This document shows positions 25,548 to 33,170 of a DNA stretch of 64,000 bases, one piece after another. Location of the stretch: the NCBI RefSeq assembly GCF_036014115.1, contig NZ_CP107913.1, forward strand, positions 7,929,501 through 7,993,500, given 5' to 3'. The notes below the pieces were generated by a model. That model worked only from the letters and a program-made list of their open reading frames with translations. It searched no databases and was not told the origin of the DNA. A program made the position numbers and the translations under genes. Positions within the stretch are counted from its first letter, which is position 1. Each line of letters opens with the position of its first letter. Source of the stretch: Streptomyces sp. NBC_00448 (GTDB lineage Bacteria; Actinomycetota; Actinomycetes; Streptomycetales; Streptomycetaceae).

Positions 25548-26475
25548 CGCCCTGCGGAGGAGGACCTCCGCCGACACCGGGCCCGACGCCCCCGCCCCTT
25601 CCCCCGACGCCCCCGCCCCCGGCGGACCTGCCGACCGCGGCACCCTGCGGCGCCTGCTGCGCCGCCCGCGCTTCTTCCTCCCGCTGTCCGTCGTCGTGCT
25701 GCTGTGCGCCATGGCGGCCGTGCCGTCGGCCTTCGCCGGCTGGTTCGGGCACGGCGATCCGCACCAGTGCTCCCTGGCGCACAGCGGGCAAGGGCCCACC
25801 GCGGGCCATCCGTTCGGCTACGACGTGCAGGGCTGCGACCTCTACAGCAACGTCATCCACGGTGCCCGCGACTCCCTCAGCATCGGCCTGCTGACCACCG
25901 CGCTCACCCTGGTCGTCGCCGTCGTCCTCGGCTCGGTCGCCGGATACTTCGGCGGCCTCCTCGACCTGCTGGTCAGCCGGCTGATGGACGTCTTCTTCGG
26001 CTTCCCCATGCTGGTCGGGATGATCGTGGTGCTGGAGACCTTCAGCGTGCACAGCATCCTGAGCGTCTCGCTGGTCCTCGCGCTCTTCTCCTGGCCGGTG
26101 CTCACCCGGATCATGCGCTCCTCGGTGCTCGCCGTGCGCGGCCTGGACTACGTCACCGCCGCCCGTGAACTGGGCGCGGGCCCGCTGCGGATCATGCTGC
26201 GGCACGCCGTTCCCAACGCGATCATGCCGGTGGCGGTGCTGACCAGCATCAACATCGGCGGGGTGATCACCGCGGAGGCGTCGCTGACCTTCCTCGGTGT
26301 CGGCCTGACCGCCCCCGCGATCTCCTGGGGCGTCCAACTCAACACCGCGCAGCAGTACTTCACCACCCACCCGGGTCTGCTGCTGTTCCCCGCCCTGTTC
26401 CTGTCCCTGGCCGTGCTCAGCTTCGTCCTGCTGGGCGACTGCCTGCGCGACGCGTTCGACCCGAGGCTGCGATGA
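25540..26475 (+). CDS. Oligopeptide ABC transporter permease (DppC-like)
   Basis: This permease of 311 residues probably starts at a TTG that overlaps the upstream stop by 8 bases. About 45 Pro/Ala-rich cytoplasmic residues precede the first helix. The short loop contains two Cys (HQCSLAHSGQ and VQGCDLYSN) in the region where other DppC proteins read GTDxxGRD, so that motif is altered here (FGYDVQGCD). The EAA loop is around ARELGAGPLRIMLRHAVPN. The stop overlaps the next ATG. Confidence 0.9.
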   Translation: MTSALRRRTSADTGPDAPAPSPDAPAPGGPADRGTLRRLLRRPRFFLPLSVVVLLCAMAAVPSAFAGWFGHGDPHQCSLAHSGQGPTAGHPFGYDVQGCDLYSNVIHGARDSLSIGLLTTALTLVVAVVLGSVAGYFGGLLDLLVSRLMDVFFGFPMLVGMIVVLETFSVHSILSVSLVLALFSWPVLTRIMRSSVLAVRGLDYVTAARELGAGPLRIMLRHAVPNAIMPVAVLTSINIGGVITAEASLTFLGVGLTAPAISWGVQLNTAQQYFTTHPGLLLFPALFLSLAVLSFVLLGDCLRDAFDPRLR

Positions 26476-27527
26476 CCACCATCGAAGACCCGCCCACCGC
26501 CCGGACCCATCCGCTCGCCCGGTTCCCCGGATACGATCCCGCCGCGCCCCCGCTGGAAGTCGTCGACCTGCGGGTGGCCTTCGCCGGCCGGACCGGGCGG
26601 CCCGGCGCCGGCAGCGTCGTGGTCGACGGCGTCGGCTACCGCACCGAGCCCGGCAGGACGCTGGCCGTGGTCGGCGAGTCGGGCTGCGGCAAGAGCCTGA
26701 CGGCGCGCGCGGTCATGGGCATCCTGCCGCCGGGCGCGGCCGTCACCGGCGGATCGATCCTGCTGCACGGCATCGACCTGCTGCGACTCGACCGGCGCGC
26801 GCTGCGGAAGATCCGCGGCCGGCACATCGCCATGGTCTTCCAGGACGCGCTGTCCGCGCTCAACCCGGTGCTGCCGGTCGGCTTCCAGATCGCCGAGGTC
26901 TTCCGCGCCCACCGCGGCCTGAGCCGCCGTCAGGCGGCCCGGGAGGCGGTGGCCATGCTCGACCGGGTGCGCATCGCCGACGCCGCCCGGCGCGCCGGCC
27001 ACTACCCGCACCAGTTCTCCGGCGGCATGCGGCAACGGGTCATGATCGCCATGGCCCTCGCCCTCACCCCCGAGGTCCTGATCGCCGACGAGCCCACCAC
27101 CGCTCTCGACGTGACCGTGCAGGCGCAGATCCTGGAACTGCTCGCCGACCTCCAGGCCGAACACGCCATCAGCCTGGTGCTGATCAGCCACGACATGGGC
27201 ATCGTCGCCAACGCGGCCGACCGCGTGGTGGTGATGTACGCGGGCCGGGTCGCCGAGCAGGCACCGGCCGGCGACCTCTACCGCAGCCCGGCCCACCCGT
27301 ACACCCGGGCGCTGCTGGACGCGATCCCGCGGCGCGGCTCGCGCGGCCGCCCGCTCGCCGTCCTGGAGGGCGCGCCGCCGGACCCGGCCGCGATGCCGGA
27401 CGGCTGCGCGTTCCGGGCCCGCTGCCGGTACGCGGGCGAGGCGTGCGCGGTCGCCCCGCCGCACCACGGCGTCGCCCCCCTGCACACCAGCGCCTGCCAC
27501 CACTGGAAGGAGGTGGTCGGCGGATGA
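26472..27527 (+). CDS. Oligopeptide ABC transporter ATP-binding protein (DppD-like)
   Basis: This ATPase of 351 residues has Walker A GESGCGKS, Q-loop MVFQDALSALNP, signature FSGGMRQR, Walker B VLIADEPTTALD and switch His in LISHDMG. The C-terminal oligopeptide domain contains PDGCAFRARCRYAGEAC. The ATG overlaps the preceding stop (ATGA), and its own TGA overlaps the next ATG. Confidence 0.93.
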   Translation: MTTIEDPPTARTHPLARFPGYDPAAPPLEVVDLRVAFAGRTGRPGAGSVVVDGVGYRTEPGRTLAVVGESGCGKSLTARAVMGILPPGAAVTGGSILLHGIDLLRLDRRALRKIRGRHIAMVFQDALSALNPVLPVGFQIAEVFRAHRGLSRRQAAREAVAMLDRVRIADAARRAGHYPHQFSGGMRQRVMIAMALALTPEVLIADEPTTALDVTVQAQILELLADLQAEHAISLVLISHDMGIVANAADRVVVMYAGRVAEQAPAGDLYRSPAHPYTRALLDAIPRRGSRGRPLAVLEGAPPDPAAMPDGCAFRARCRYAGEACAVAPPHHGVAPLHTSACHHWKEVVGG

Positions 27528-28528
27528 CCGGCGCACCGCTGATCCTCGAAGTCCGCGACCTGGTCAAGCAGGTGCCGGTCGGCGGCGGACTGCTGCGGCG
27601 CGGGACGGGGCAGGTCAGGACCGTCGACCGGGTGAACCTGGAGCTGCGCCGCGGCGAGACCCTGGGCCTTGTCGGCGAGTCCGGGTGCGGCAAGTCCAGC
27701 CTCGCGCGGCTGCTCACGGCCGTCGACCGGCCGTCCTCGGGTGAGATCCGGCTGATGGGCGAGCGACTCGACGCGTTGCGCGGCAGTCGGCTGCGGGCCG
27801 CCCGACGGCACATCAAGCTGGTCTTCCAGGACCCCTTCGCGTCCCTCGACCCGCGGATGACCGTCGAGGCGATCGTCCGCGAGCCGTACCTGATCCACCG
27901 GGACGCCGCCCCGCGCGGCGAGCACCGTCGGCTGGTCCGCGAACTGCTGGAACTCGTCGGCCTCAACCCCGACCACGCCGGCCGCTACCCGCACCAGTTC
28001 TCCGGCGGGCAGCGCCAGCGCATCGCCATCGCCCGCGCGCTGGCGCTGCGCCCGGAGATCCTGGTGTGCGACGAGCCGGTCTCCGCCCTCGACGTCTCCG
28101 TACAGGCCCAGATCGTCAACCTGTTCACCTCGCTCCAGCGCGAACTGGGCATCGCCTATGTCTTCATCGCCCACGACCTGTCCGTGGTCGAGCACATCGC
28201 GGACCGGGTCGCGGTGATGTACCTCGGCAGGATCGTCGAGGAGGGCACGGCCGAGGAGGTGTACGACCGCCCCCGGCACCCGTACACCGACGCGCTGCTG
28301 TCCGCCGTCCCCGACCCGGTCCCCGATCCGTCCCGCACCTCCACCCGGGTGGTGCTCCACGGCGACGTGCCGAGCCCGCTCGATCCGCCCGCGGGCTGCC
28401 GCTTCCACACCCGCTGCCCGCACGCGGCCCCCGAGTGCGCCACCCACGAACCACCCCTGCGCGCCCCGGACCCGCCGGCCGTCGCCCACGCGGCAGCCTG
28501 CCACTTCCCGCTGCACACGGCTCCCTGA
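27524..28528 (+). CDS. Oligopeptide ABC transporter ATP-binding protein (DppF-like)
   Basis: This ATPase of 334 residues has Walker A GESGCGKS, Q-loop LVFQDPFASLDP, signature FSGGQRQR, Walker B ILVCDEPVSALD and switch His in FIAHDLS. Its C-terminus includes PAGCRFHTRCPHAAPEC. It is the last gene of the second importer. The ATG overlaps the preceding stop as ATGA. Confidence 0.93.
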   Translation: MTGAPLILEVRDLVKQVPVGGGLLRRGTGQVRTVDRVNLELRRGETLGLVGESGCGKSSLARLLTAVDRPSSGEIRLMGERLDALRGSRLRAARRHIKLVFQDPFASLDPRMTVEAIVREPYLIHRDAAPRGEHRRLVRELLELVGLNPDHAGRYPHQFSGGQRQRIAIARALALRPEILVCDEPVSALDVSVQAQIVNLFTSLQRELGIAYVFIAHDLSVVEHIADRVAVMYLGRIVEEGTAEEVYDRPRHPYTDALLSAVPDPVPDPSRTSTRVVLHGDVPSPLDPPAGCRFHTRCPHAAPECATHEPPLRAPDPPAVAHAAACHFPLHTAP

Positions 28529-28598
28529 GGTGCGCGGGGGCGGGTGCCGCCATACGGCCCGCGGCCGGCGCTTCCGTGACGTTTCTGCGGTGAACGGG

Positions 28599-28619
28599 TT
28601 AGTCCGCGTGAGTGACTAA
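28599..28619. promoter_or_regulatory. Inverted repeat upstream of the lyase gene
   Basis: TTAGTC (28599-28604) and GACTAA (28614-28619) form a perfect 6-bp inverted repeat with a 9-base spacer. It stands in an unusually AT-containing patch about 125 bases before the lyase start. It could be an operator; as an RNA hairpin it would be weak. Confidence 0.35.
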
Positions 28620-28742
28620 AGGCCCAGTCATCTATGAATCAAGACTCGGCACCGGAACCATCCTCTTTTGGTAAAGGGTCCCCATATCGGGACGGCCCGG
28701 GCCGCGCCCGTTCAGAGGGCGCCACCATCCAAGGGAGTCACG

Positions 28743-29606
28743 TTGAGCTACGGAAACAAGTTGCGTGCGCAGATCGCCGCGCCGGGCACGACGCCGTTGA
28801 TCGGCGTCTACGACATGTACTCGGCGTCGCTGGCCGCCGAGCACTTCGACGGGATGTTCGTCTCCGGCTTCGGGTTCGCCGCGTCGTACTACGGCCTGCC
28901 CGACATCGGGTTCATCGCCTGGCCGGACATGGTGGGCTTCGTGCAGCGGCTGCGCGGCGCCTTCCCCCAGCAGCACCTGCTGGTGGACATCGACGACGGT
29001 TACGTCGACCCGGAGGTGGCGTGCCATGTCGTGGAGGGACTGGAGCGGATCGGGGCCTCCGGGGTGATCCTGGAGGACCAGAAGCGTCCCCGCCGCTGCG
29101 GGCACGCCGACGGCAAGCAGGTACTGCCGTTGGAGGAGTACCTGGAGAAGCTGGAGATGGTGCTGGCGACCCGCCGGGACCTGGTCGTGGTGGCGCGCAC
29201 GGACGCGACGGAGGAGAAGGACATCCTGCGCCGCGCCGAGCGCCTCGCGGCGACCGACGCCGATGTCGTCCTGGTGGACGGGGTCCGCAGCGTGGAGTGG
29301 ATCAGGCGGATTCGCGAGGCGGTCGGCAGCAAGCCCCTGCTGTTCAACCAGATCGCCGGCGGCAAGTCCCCGCGGCTGTCGCTGAGCGAGCTCACCGAGC
29401 TCGGCATGGACGTGGCGATCTACAGCACGCCGTGCCTGTTCGCGGCGCACGCGGCGGTGGGTGCGGCGCTCGTCGACCTCAAGGCCGCCGACGGACGCCT
29501 GCCGGTCGTCGACGAGGTGGAGGGGATCGGCGTCGCGGCGTCCACCCGGCTGCTGGAGCGGAACATCGCCCGCCACCACCCCGACGTCGAGCTGGCCGGC
29601 GTATGA
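28743..29606 (+). CDS. Isocitrate lyase/PEP mutase superfamily lyase
   Basis: This TIM-barrel enzyme of 287 residues includes IGVYDMYSASLAAEHFDGMF, VDIDDGYVD, ILEDQKRPRRCGH and VVARTDA. The Cys-Gly-His in RRCGH is the catalytic-loop motif of the C-C lyase branch (isocitrate and methylisocitrate lyases). PEP mutases instead carry an E-D-K...N-S loop. A lyase reaction on a 2-methyl- or 2-hydroxy-dicarboxylate is therefore more likely than phosphonate formation. The substrate is not determinable. A TTG start at 28743 was chosen because AAGGGAG precedes it with 6-base spacing; the longer frame has no such site. Its stop overlaps the next gene. Confidence 0.85.
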   Translation: MSYGNKLRAQIAAPGTTPLIGVYDMYSASLAAEHFDGMFVSGFGFAASYYGLPDIGFIAWPDMVGFVQRLRGAFPQQHLLVDIDDGYVDPEVACHVVEGLERIGASGVILEDQKRPRRCGHADGKQVLPLEEYLEKLEMVLATRRDLVVVARTDATEEKDILRRAERLAATDADVVLVDGVRSVEWIRRIREAVGSKPLLFNQIAGGKSPRLSLSELTELGMDVAIYSTPCLFAAHAAVGAALVDLKAADGRLPVVDEVEGIGVAASTRLLERNIARHHPDVELAGV

Positions 29607-29896
29607 GCCGGGGTGCGAACGCGGCTCTCCCGGGGTCGCGGGCGCGTTCGCGGGCGCGGGCGGTGCTGCTGCTCACCGTGGCGGCGCTGGCCTGCGGCGC
29701 GGCGCCCGCGGTGGCCGACGGAAGTCCGATCACCGTCCTGGACAACTCGCACTCCGACTCGATCCTTGAGGTCGACCGGACGGCCAACGTCCAGACCGGT
29801 CACGGCGATGCCGGCAGTGACCACGACGGCAGCGCGGTCGACGCCCTGGAGGTCCTCTTCGGCGGGGGCCACCCGGGCGGGGACGGTGACGACTGA
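29603..29896 (+). CDS. Small secreted protein of unknown function
   Basis: This 97-residue protein has an Arg-rich N-terminus, a hydrophobic core (AVLLLTVAALACGAA) and an Ala-rich cleavage region ending in AVADG. The mature part of about 60 residues is acidic and rich in Asp, His and Gly (DNSHSDS, TGHGDAGSDHDGS, GGGHPGGDGDD), which could bind metal. I do not recognise a family. The ATG overlaps the lyase stop (ATGA), so expression is tied to the lyase, an unusual pairing. It is followed by a terminator. Confidence 0.7.
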   Translation: MSRGANAALPGSRARSRARAVLLLTVAALACGAAPAVADGSPITVLDNSHSDSILEVDRTANVQTGHGDAGSDHDGSAVDALEVLFGGGHPGGDGDD

Positions 29897-29934
29897 GCGG
29901 ACGGGCGAGCGGCCGGCGTGCCGCGACCCGTACG

Positions 29935-29971
29935 CCGCGGGCTCCGGGCGAGTGCTCCCCGGGGCCCGCGG
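29935..29971. terminator. GC-rich stem-loop terminator
   Basis: CCGCGGGCTCCGGG pairs with the downstream CCCCGGGGCCCGCGG with one mismatch. It lies between the convergent small-secreted-protein gene and zur. Confidence 0.75.
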
Positions 29972-30015
29972 TACGCCCGGCGAACCGCGGGTCGGCGGCG
30001 TCCCGCGGGTGGGCA

Positions 30016-30441
30016 CTACTTCGGGGCGGGCCGCTCCGAAGCGCACCCGGCGCAGGTGCCGAAGATCTCCATCGTGTGCACGATGTCGACGAAGCCGTGC
30101 TCCGTGGCGATCGCGTCGGCCCACCGCTCCACCGCGGGCCCCTCGACCTCGACCGTTCGTCCGCAGGAGCGGCAGACCAGATGGTGGTGGTGGCCGTCCT
30201 CGGAGCACCGGCGGTAGACGGACTCGCCGTCGCCGGTGCGCAGCATGTCCACTTCCCCCGCCTCGGCGAGGGACTGCAGGGTCCGGTAGACGGTGGTCAG
30301 GCCCACCGACTCGCCGCGCAGCTTCAGGATGTTGTGCAGGTCCTGCGCGCTGCGGAACTCCTCGACCTCGTCCAGGGCGGCGGACACGGCGGTGCGCTGC
30401 CGGGTCGAGCGGCCGCGGACGGACTGTCCGGCTGCGCTCAC
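30016..30441 (-). CDS. zur: Zinc uptake regulator Zur (Fur family)
   Basis: This Fur-family repressor of 141 residues has an N-terminal winged helix (STRQRTAVSAALDEVEEF, GLTTVYRTLQSLAEAGEVD) and a C-terminal metal/dimer domain (EDGHHHHLVCRSCGRTVEVEG, HTMEIFGTCAGC). The two C-x-x-C pairs form the structural zinc site. In Streptomyces, Zur represses znu genes at zinc sufficiency. I chose the GTG at 30441: it has a GGAGG site 8 bases upstream, and the resulting N-terminus aligns with known streptomycete Zur proteins of about 139 residues. The ATG at 30534 would overlap the SmtB gene and lacks a site. It is downstream of smtB in the same direction, the order also known in mycobacteria. Confidence 0.9.
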   Translation of the reverse strand: MSAAGQSVRGRSTRQRTAVSAALDEVEEFRSAQDLHNILKLRGESVGLTTVYRTLQSLAEAGEVDMLRTGDGESVYRRCSEDGHHHHLVCRSCGRTVEVEGPAVERWADAIATEHGFVDIVHTMEIFGTCAGCASERPAPK

Positions 30442-30520
30442 GGATCTTCCCTCCGGTGGATGTGGGGTGTGCTCGGTGGGTTCGGTGGCGGTGGTGGCCG
30501 GAGAAGCGCCGGCCGGCCGT

Positions 30521-30826
30521 TCACTCCTCGACATGCCGGATCGCGTCGAGCACGATGTGCGCGACGTGCTCGTCGACCAGGGTGTACTCGACCTCGCGGG
30601 CCTGGCGGTGGGTCGCCACGATGCGTGACGTGCGCAGAACGCGCAGGTGCTGCGAGACCAGGGGCTGGTTGACCCCGAGGGCGGCGACGAGTTCGTGGAC
30701 CCGCTTGCCGCCGGTGGACAGCTCGCGCACGATGCCCATCCGTACGGGGGACGCCAGGGCCCGGAGCAGCTCGCTGGCCGCCCGCAGGGCCAGGGTCGGG
30801 TCGTCCGGGTGCACGGGAACCGTCAT
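30521..30826 (-). CDS. ArsR/SmtB family zinc sensor
   Basis: This winged-helix repressor of 101 residues contains the recognition region VNQPLVSQHLRVLRTSRIVATHR. The C-terminal helix carries the complete alpha-5 zinc site D-x-H-x10-H-x2-E (Asp85, His87, His98, Glu101), so zinc (or cobalt) sensing is well supported. Such repressors let go of DNA when metal binds and switch on metal-resistance genes. The ATG at 30826 is used. The gene is followed by zur in the same direction, as in the mycobacterial smtB-zur operon. A sequence in its promoter recurs before the His-rich protein gene. Confidence 0.88.
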   Translation of the reverse strand: MTVPVHPDDPTLALRAASELLRALASPVRMGIVRELSTGGKRVHELVAALGVNQPLVSQHLRVLRTSRIVATHRQAREVEYTLVDEHVAHIVLDAIRHVEE

Positions 30827-30836
30827 ATGCAAAACC

Positions 30837-30851
30837 TAACATATGAGAATG
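30837..30851 (-). promoter_or_regulatory. Candidate SmtB-type operator, copy 1
   Basis: TAACATATGAGAATG lies 10 bases upstream of the smtB start codon. A near copy (TAACATATGGCAATG, 13 of 15 identical) stands before the His-rich protein gene. A second CATATG overlaps the smtB start itself. The overlapping stretch 30844-30858 also matches 10 of 15 positions of the Streptomyces Zur box, so both regulators could act here. Confidence 0.5.
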
Positions 30852-30937
30852 GGTCCCATGTAGGGCGTCGGACGGGGCCGGGGCGGGCCCGGGGTGAGGT
30901 CCGGACGGGGCCTGGGCGGACCTGGGTGGGCCGGTGC

Positions 30938-31240
30938 TCAGTGCTCGTCCCAGTGCCCTTCGTGGGCGGCGTGCCGGTGCCCGTCGTGCACGTAGTCGGT
31001 GTGCCCCTCGTGCGGCACCGCGACATGGCCGCAGCCGGGGCCGTGCTCGTGGGTGTGCCCCTTGTGCTCGGTGTGCTGCCCGGTTGCGCACTCGTCGGCG
31101 TGGCCGTCGTGGCTCCGGTGCAGATGTCCGTCGTGCACGTAGTCGGTGTGGTCGCCGTGCGGTACGGCGACATGGCCGCATCCCGTGCCGTGGACGTGCT
31201 CGTGATCGGTGTGCGGCCGGTGCTCGGTCGAGGTGGTCAT
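30938..31240 (-). CDS. Histidine-rich putative zinc-binding protein
   Basis: This protein of 100 residues has 27 histidines. Two tandem units share the core GCGHVAVPH followed by HTDYVHDGH. No signal peptide or hydrophobic segment is visible, so it should be cytosolic. It probably buffers zinc or another transition metal. The ATG at 31240 has a GAGGAG site 8 bases upstream. It stands between the smtB-zur operon and znu genes and shares a promoter element with smtB. That suggests induction by excess metal, as for a metallothionein-like store; this is inference. Confidence 0.82.
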   Translation of the reverse strand: MTTSTEHRPHTDHEHVHGTGCGHVAVPHGDHTDYVHDGHLHRSHDGHADECATGQHTEHKGHTHEHGPGCGHVAVPHEGHTDYVHDGHRHAAHEGHWDEH

Positions 31241-31320
31241 GCTGCCACTCCTCGTCTGGTAACGGAATCCGGGTCGGATTCCGGTGTCGGGCAGGCGCGA
31301 TCGCGCTCTTATGGCGACAT

Positions 31321-31335
31321 TAACATATGGCAATG
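31321..31335 (-). promoter_or_regulatory. Candidate SmtB-type operator, copy 2
   Basis: TAACATATGGCAATG is the near copy of the smtB promoter element. It is located about 80 bases upstream of the His-rich protein start, in the same orientation relative to the gene. Confidence 0.5.
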
Positions 31336-31382
31336 TACGCATGTATCGAGGTCGCGAGCGCGCCGCCGTCGAGGTCGGGCCG

Positions 31383-31900
31383 TCATGCGACCCGCGTCGC
31401 CGTACGTGGTCCCGCGGTCAGCAGCACCGCCACCAGCGCGTGGCTGCTGTCGAACTGCCAGACGGAGCCGGCCTGGCCGAACCCGGCGGCCCGCAGCAGG
31501 CGCACATGGTGGGACGGCGGCAGATTGCTGTCCTTGGTGCCGGGGACGGCCGCGGCGCGCCGGCGGCGTTCCGCGACGAGTTCGGCGAACGCCGGGTCGT
31601 CCGCGACCGCGCTCCACCACTCGTCCCAGTCCTCGTGGTCGAAGGCCCGCCGCCGTTCGGCGTGCAGCCGCCCGATGCGGGCGCGGATCTCGCTCGGCCC
31701 CGCGGGTTCCGGCGCGAAGTGCTCGCCGTCGACCAACGCCCCGCCCGAGCGCAGGAGTTCGCCGAGCTGCCGGTAGGCACGGCGCGGCAGCGGTTCGGGC
31801 GGGCGGTGCGGCGTGGTGGAGACGACCGCGTCGGCGGGCCGGGCCGGACCCAGGTCGCCGATCCACGTCTCGGACCCGATCGCCGCCTCCACGGAGCGGA
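31383..31900 (-). pseudogene. Truncated class I SAM-dependent methyltransferase
   Basis: The C-terminal two-thirds of a methyltransferase is recognisable: AIGSETWIGDL, DAVVSTTPHRPPEPLPR, LRSGGALVDGEHF, then SEIRARIGRLHAERRRAFDHEDW and PPSHHVRLLRAAGF. Upstream of it the frame stays open to 32060, but it contains Arg/Gly-rich sequence and no SAM-binding motif I (an L-D-x-G-x-G-x-G loop) in any frame. A SAM-binding enzyme without that loop should be inactive, so I read it as a decayed gene. Its orientation is divergent from znuA. Genes of this kind next to znu operons may be part of the zinc regulon in relatives, but I cannot verify that here. Confidence 0.6.
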
Positions 31901-32064
31901 CGGCGGCCGCGGACCCGTGGCACTCGGGCGCCCTTCCGCCCCTCCGGAGCGGCCCGCGGCCGCCGCGCCCGACCCGGCCCTTCCCGCCACACACCGCTGT
32001 GACCAGCGGCGATGTGCCGACGGCGGGCTCCGGAGTCCGGACGGCAGAGCCAGAGGTCAAGATT

Positions 32065-32079
32065 CTGTAATGATTTTCA
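32065..32079 (+). promoter_or_regulatory. Zur-box-like site 1 before znuA
   Basis: CTGTAATGATTTTCA matches 11 of 15 positions of the Streptomyces Zur consensus TGAAAATGATTTTCA. The right half is perfect. It is one of the few AT-rich patches in the window and lies 105 bases before the znuA start. Confidence 0.65.
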
Positions 32080-32102
32080 TCTTGCCTTGGCTGAGGTGGG
32101 AT

Positions 32103-32117
32103 TGGGATTCGTTTTCA
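32103..32117 (+). promoter_or_regulatory. Zur-box-like site 2 before znuA
   Basis: TGGGATTCGTTTTCA matches 10 of 15 positions of the Zur consensus, 38 bases downstream of site 1. Two tandem sites would allow tight zinc-dependent repression of the znu operon. Confidence 0.55.
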
Positions 32118-32184
32118 ATTACGGTGAGGGGGCCGCGGCCGATCGTGCCGCGGTCCTTGCCGGCACCGTACGAGGAGAACCGCC

Positions 32185-33168
32185 ATGACCAGCCCCGTCG
32201 CCCGCAGTACGGCGCACCGCCGCCGCTACACGTTCGCCGCCGGCGGGATACTGGTCGCCGCCCTGGCGGCGACCAGTGCGTGCTCCACGAGTGCGAAGTC
32301 CTCCGGCGACGGCAAGTCCGGTGTCTCCGCCGGAGGTTCGGGCGGCGGCAAGGTCATCCGGGTGGTCGCGGCGGAGAACTTCTGGGGCAGCATCGCCGCG
32401 CAGATCGGCGGCAGCCATGTGAAGGTCACCAGCATCATCTCCAACCCCGACACCGACCCGCACGACTACGAGCCGACCGCCGGCGACGCGCGCACGGTCG
32501 CCACCGCCACGTACGCGATCGTCAACGGCATCGGCTACGACGCGTGGGCCGGCAAGCTGCTGGCGTCCAACCCCTCGGGGCAGCGCACGGAACTCGACGT
32601 GGGCGACCTGGTCGGGGTCGAGGACGGCGGCAACCCGCACCGCTGGTACTCACCGGACGACGTGCACAAGGTGATCGAGCGGATCACCGCCGACTACAAG
32701 AAGGCCGACCCCGCGGACGCCGGCTACTTCGACGCCCGGAAGGACACCTTCGAGACCAAGACGCTCGGGGAGTACAACAGCCTGGTCGCCGGCATCAAGG
32801 CGACGTACGCGGGCACCCCGATCGGCGCCTCGGAGTCGATCGTCAGCCCGCTCGCGGACGGCCTCGGCCTGAAGATGCTCACGCCGTACTCGTTCCTCAA
32901 CGCGATCAGCGAGGGCTCCGACCCCACCGCGCAGGACAAGAACACCATCGACCACCAGATCGCCGCCAAGCAGATCGAGGTCTACGTCTACAACAGCCAG
33001 AACGCCACGCCCGACGTGCAGGCGCAGGTCAAGGCGGCCAGGGCGAAGGGCATCCCGGTCGCCACGGTCACCGAGACGCTCACCCCGGCGGGGGCGTCGT
33101 TCCAGCAGTGGCAGGTCACCGAGCTCAAGGGTCTCCAGCGGGCCCTGGCCGAAGCGACGGGCAAATAG
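32185..33168 (+). CDS. znuA: Zinc ABC transporter substrate-binding lipoprotein
   Basis: This cluster A-I solute-binding protein of 327 residues has the lipobox TSAC near residue 33. Metal-binding positions fit ZnuA: a His in DTDPHDYEPT and one in GGNPHRWYSPD, plus acidic residues in the C-lobe. It lacks the long His-rich loop typical of many ZnuA proteins; that role may be taken by the nearby His-rich protein. It could alternatively bind manganese, but the Zur-like boxes and flanking zur favour zinc. The ATG has a strong AGGAGAA site. First gene of a four-gene importer operon. Confidence 0.88.
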   Translation: MTSPVARSTAHRRRYTFAAGGILVAALAATSACSTSAKSSGDGKSGVSAGGSGGGKVIRVVAAENFWGSIAAQIGGSHVKVTSIISNPDTDPHDYEPTAGDARTVATATYAIVNGIGYDAWAGKLLASNPSGQRTELDVGDLVGVEDGGNPHRWYSPDDVHKVIERITADYKKADPADAGYFDARKDTFETKTLGEYNSLVAGIKATYAGTPIGASESIVSPLADGLGLKMLTPYSFLNAISEGSDPTAQDKNTIDHQIAAKQIEVYVYNSQNATPDVQAQVKAARAKGIPVATVTETLTPAGASFQQWQVTELKGLQRALAEATGK

Positions 33169-33170
33169 CC

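Noticed and set aside
28743..29606. Phosphoenolpyruvate mutase, implying a phosphonate pathway
   Set aside because: The catalytic loop reads RRCGH as in isocitrate-type lyases, and no phosphonopyruvate decarboxylase or other phosphonate gene is nearby.
30442..30534. Longer Zur start at ATG 30534
   Set aside because: It would overlap the smtB end and has no ribosome binding site; the GTG at 30441 has GGAGG and gives the usual Zur length.
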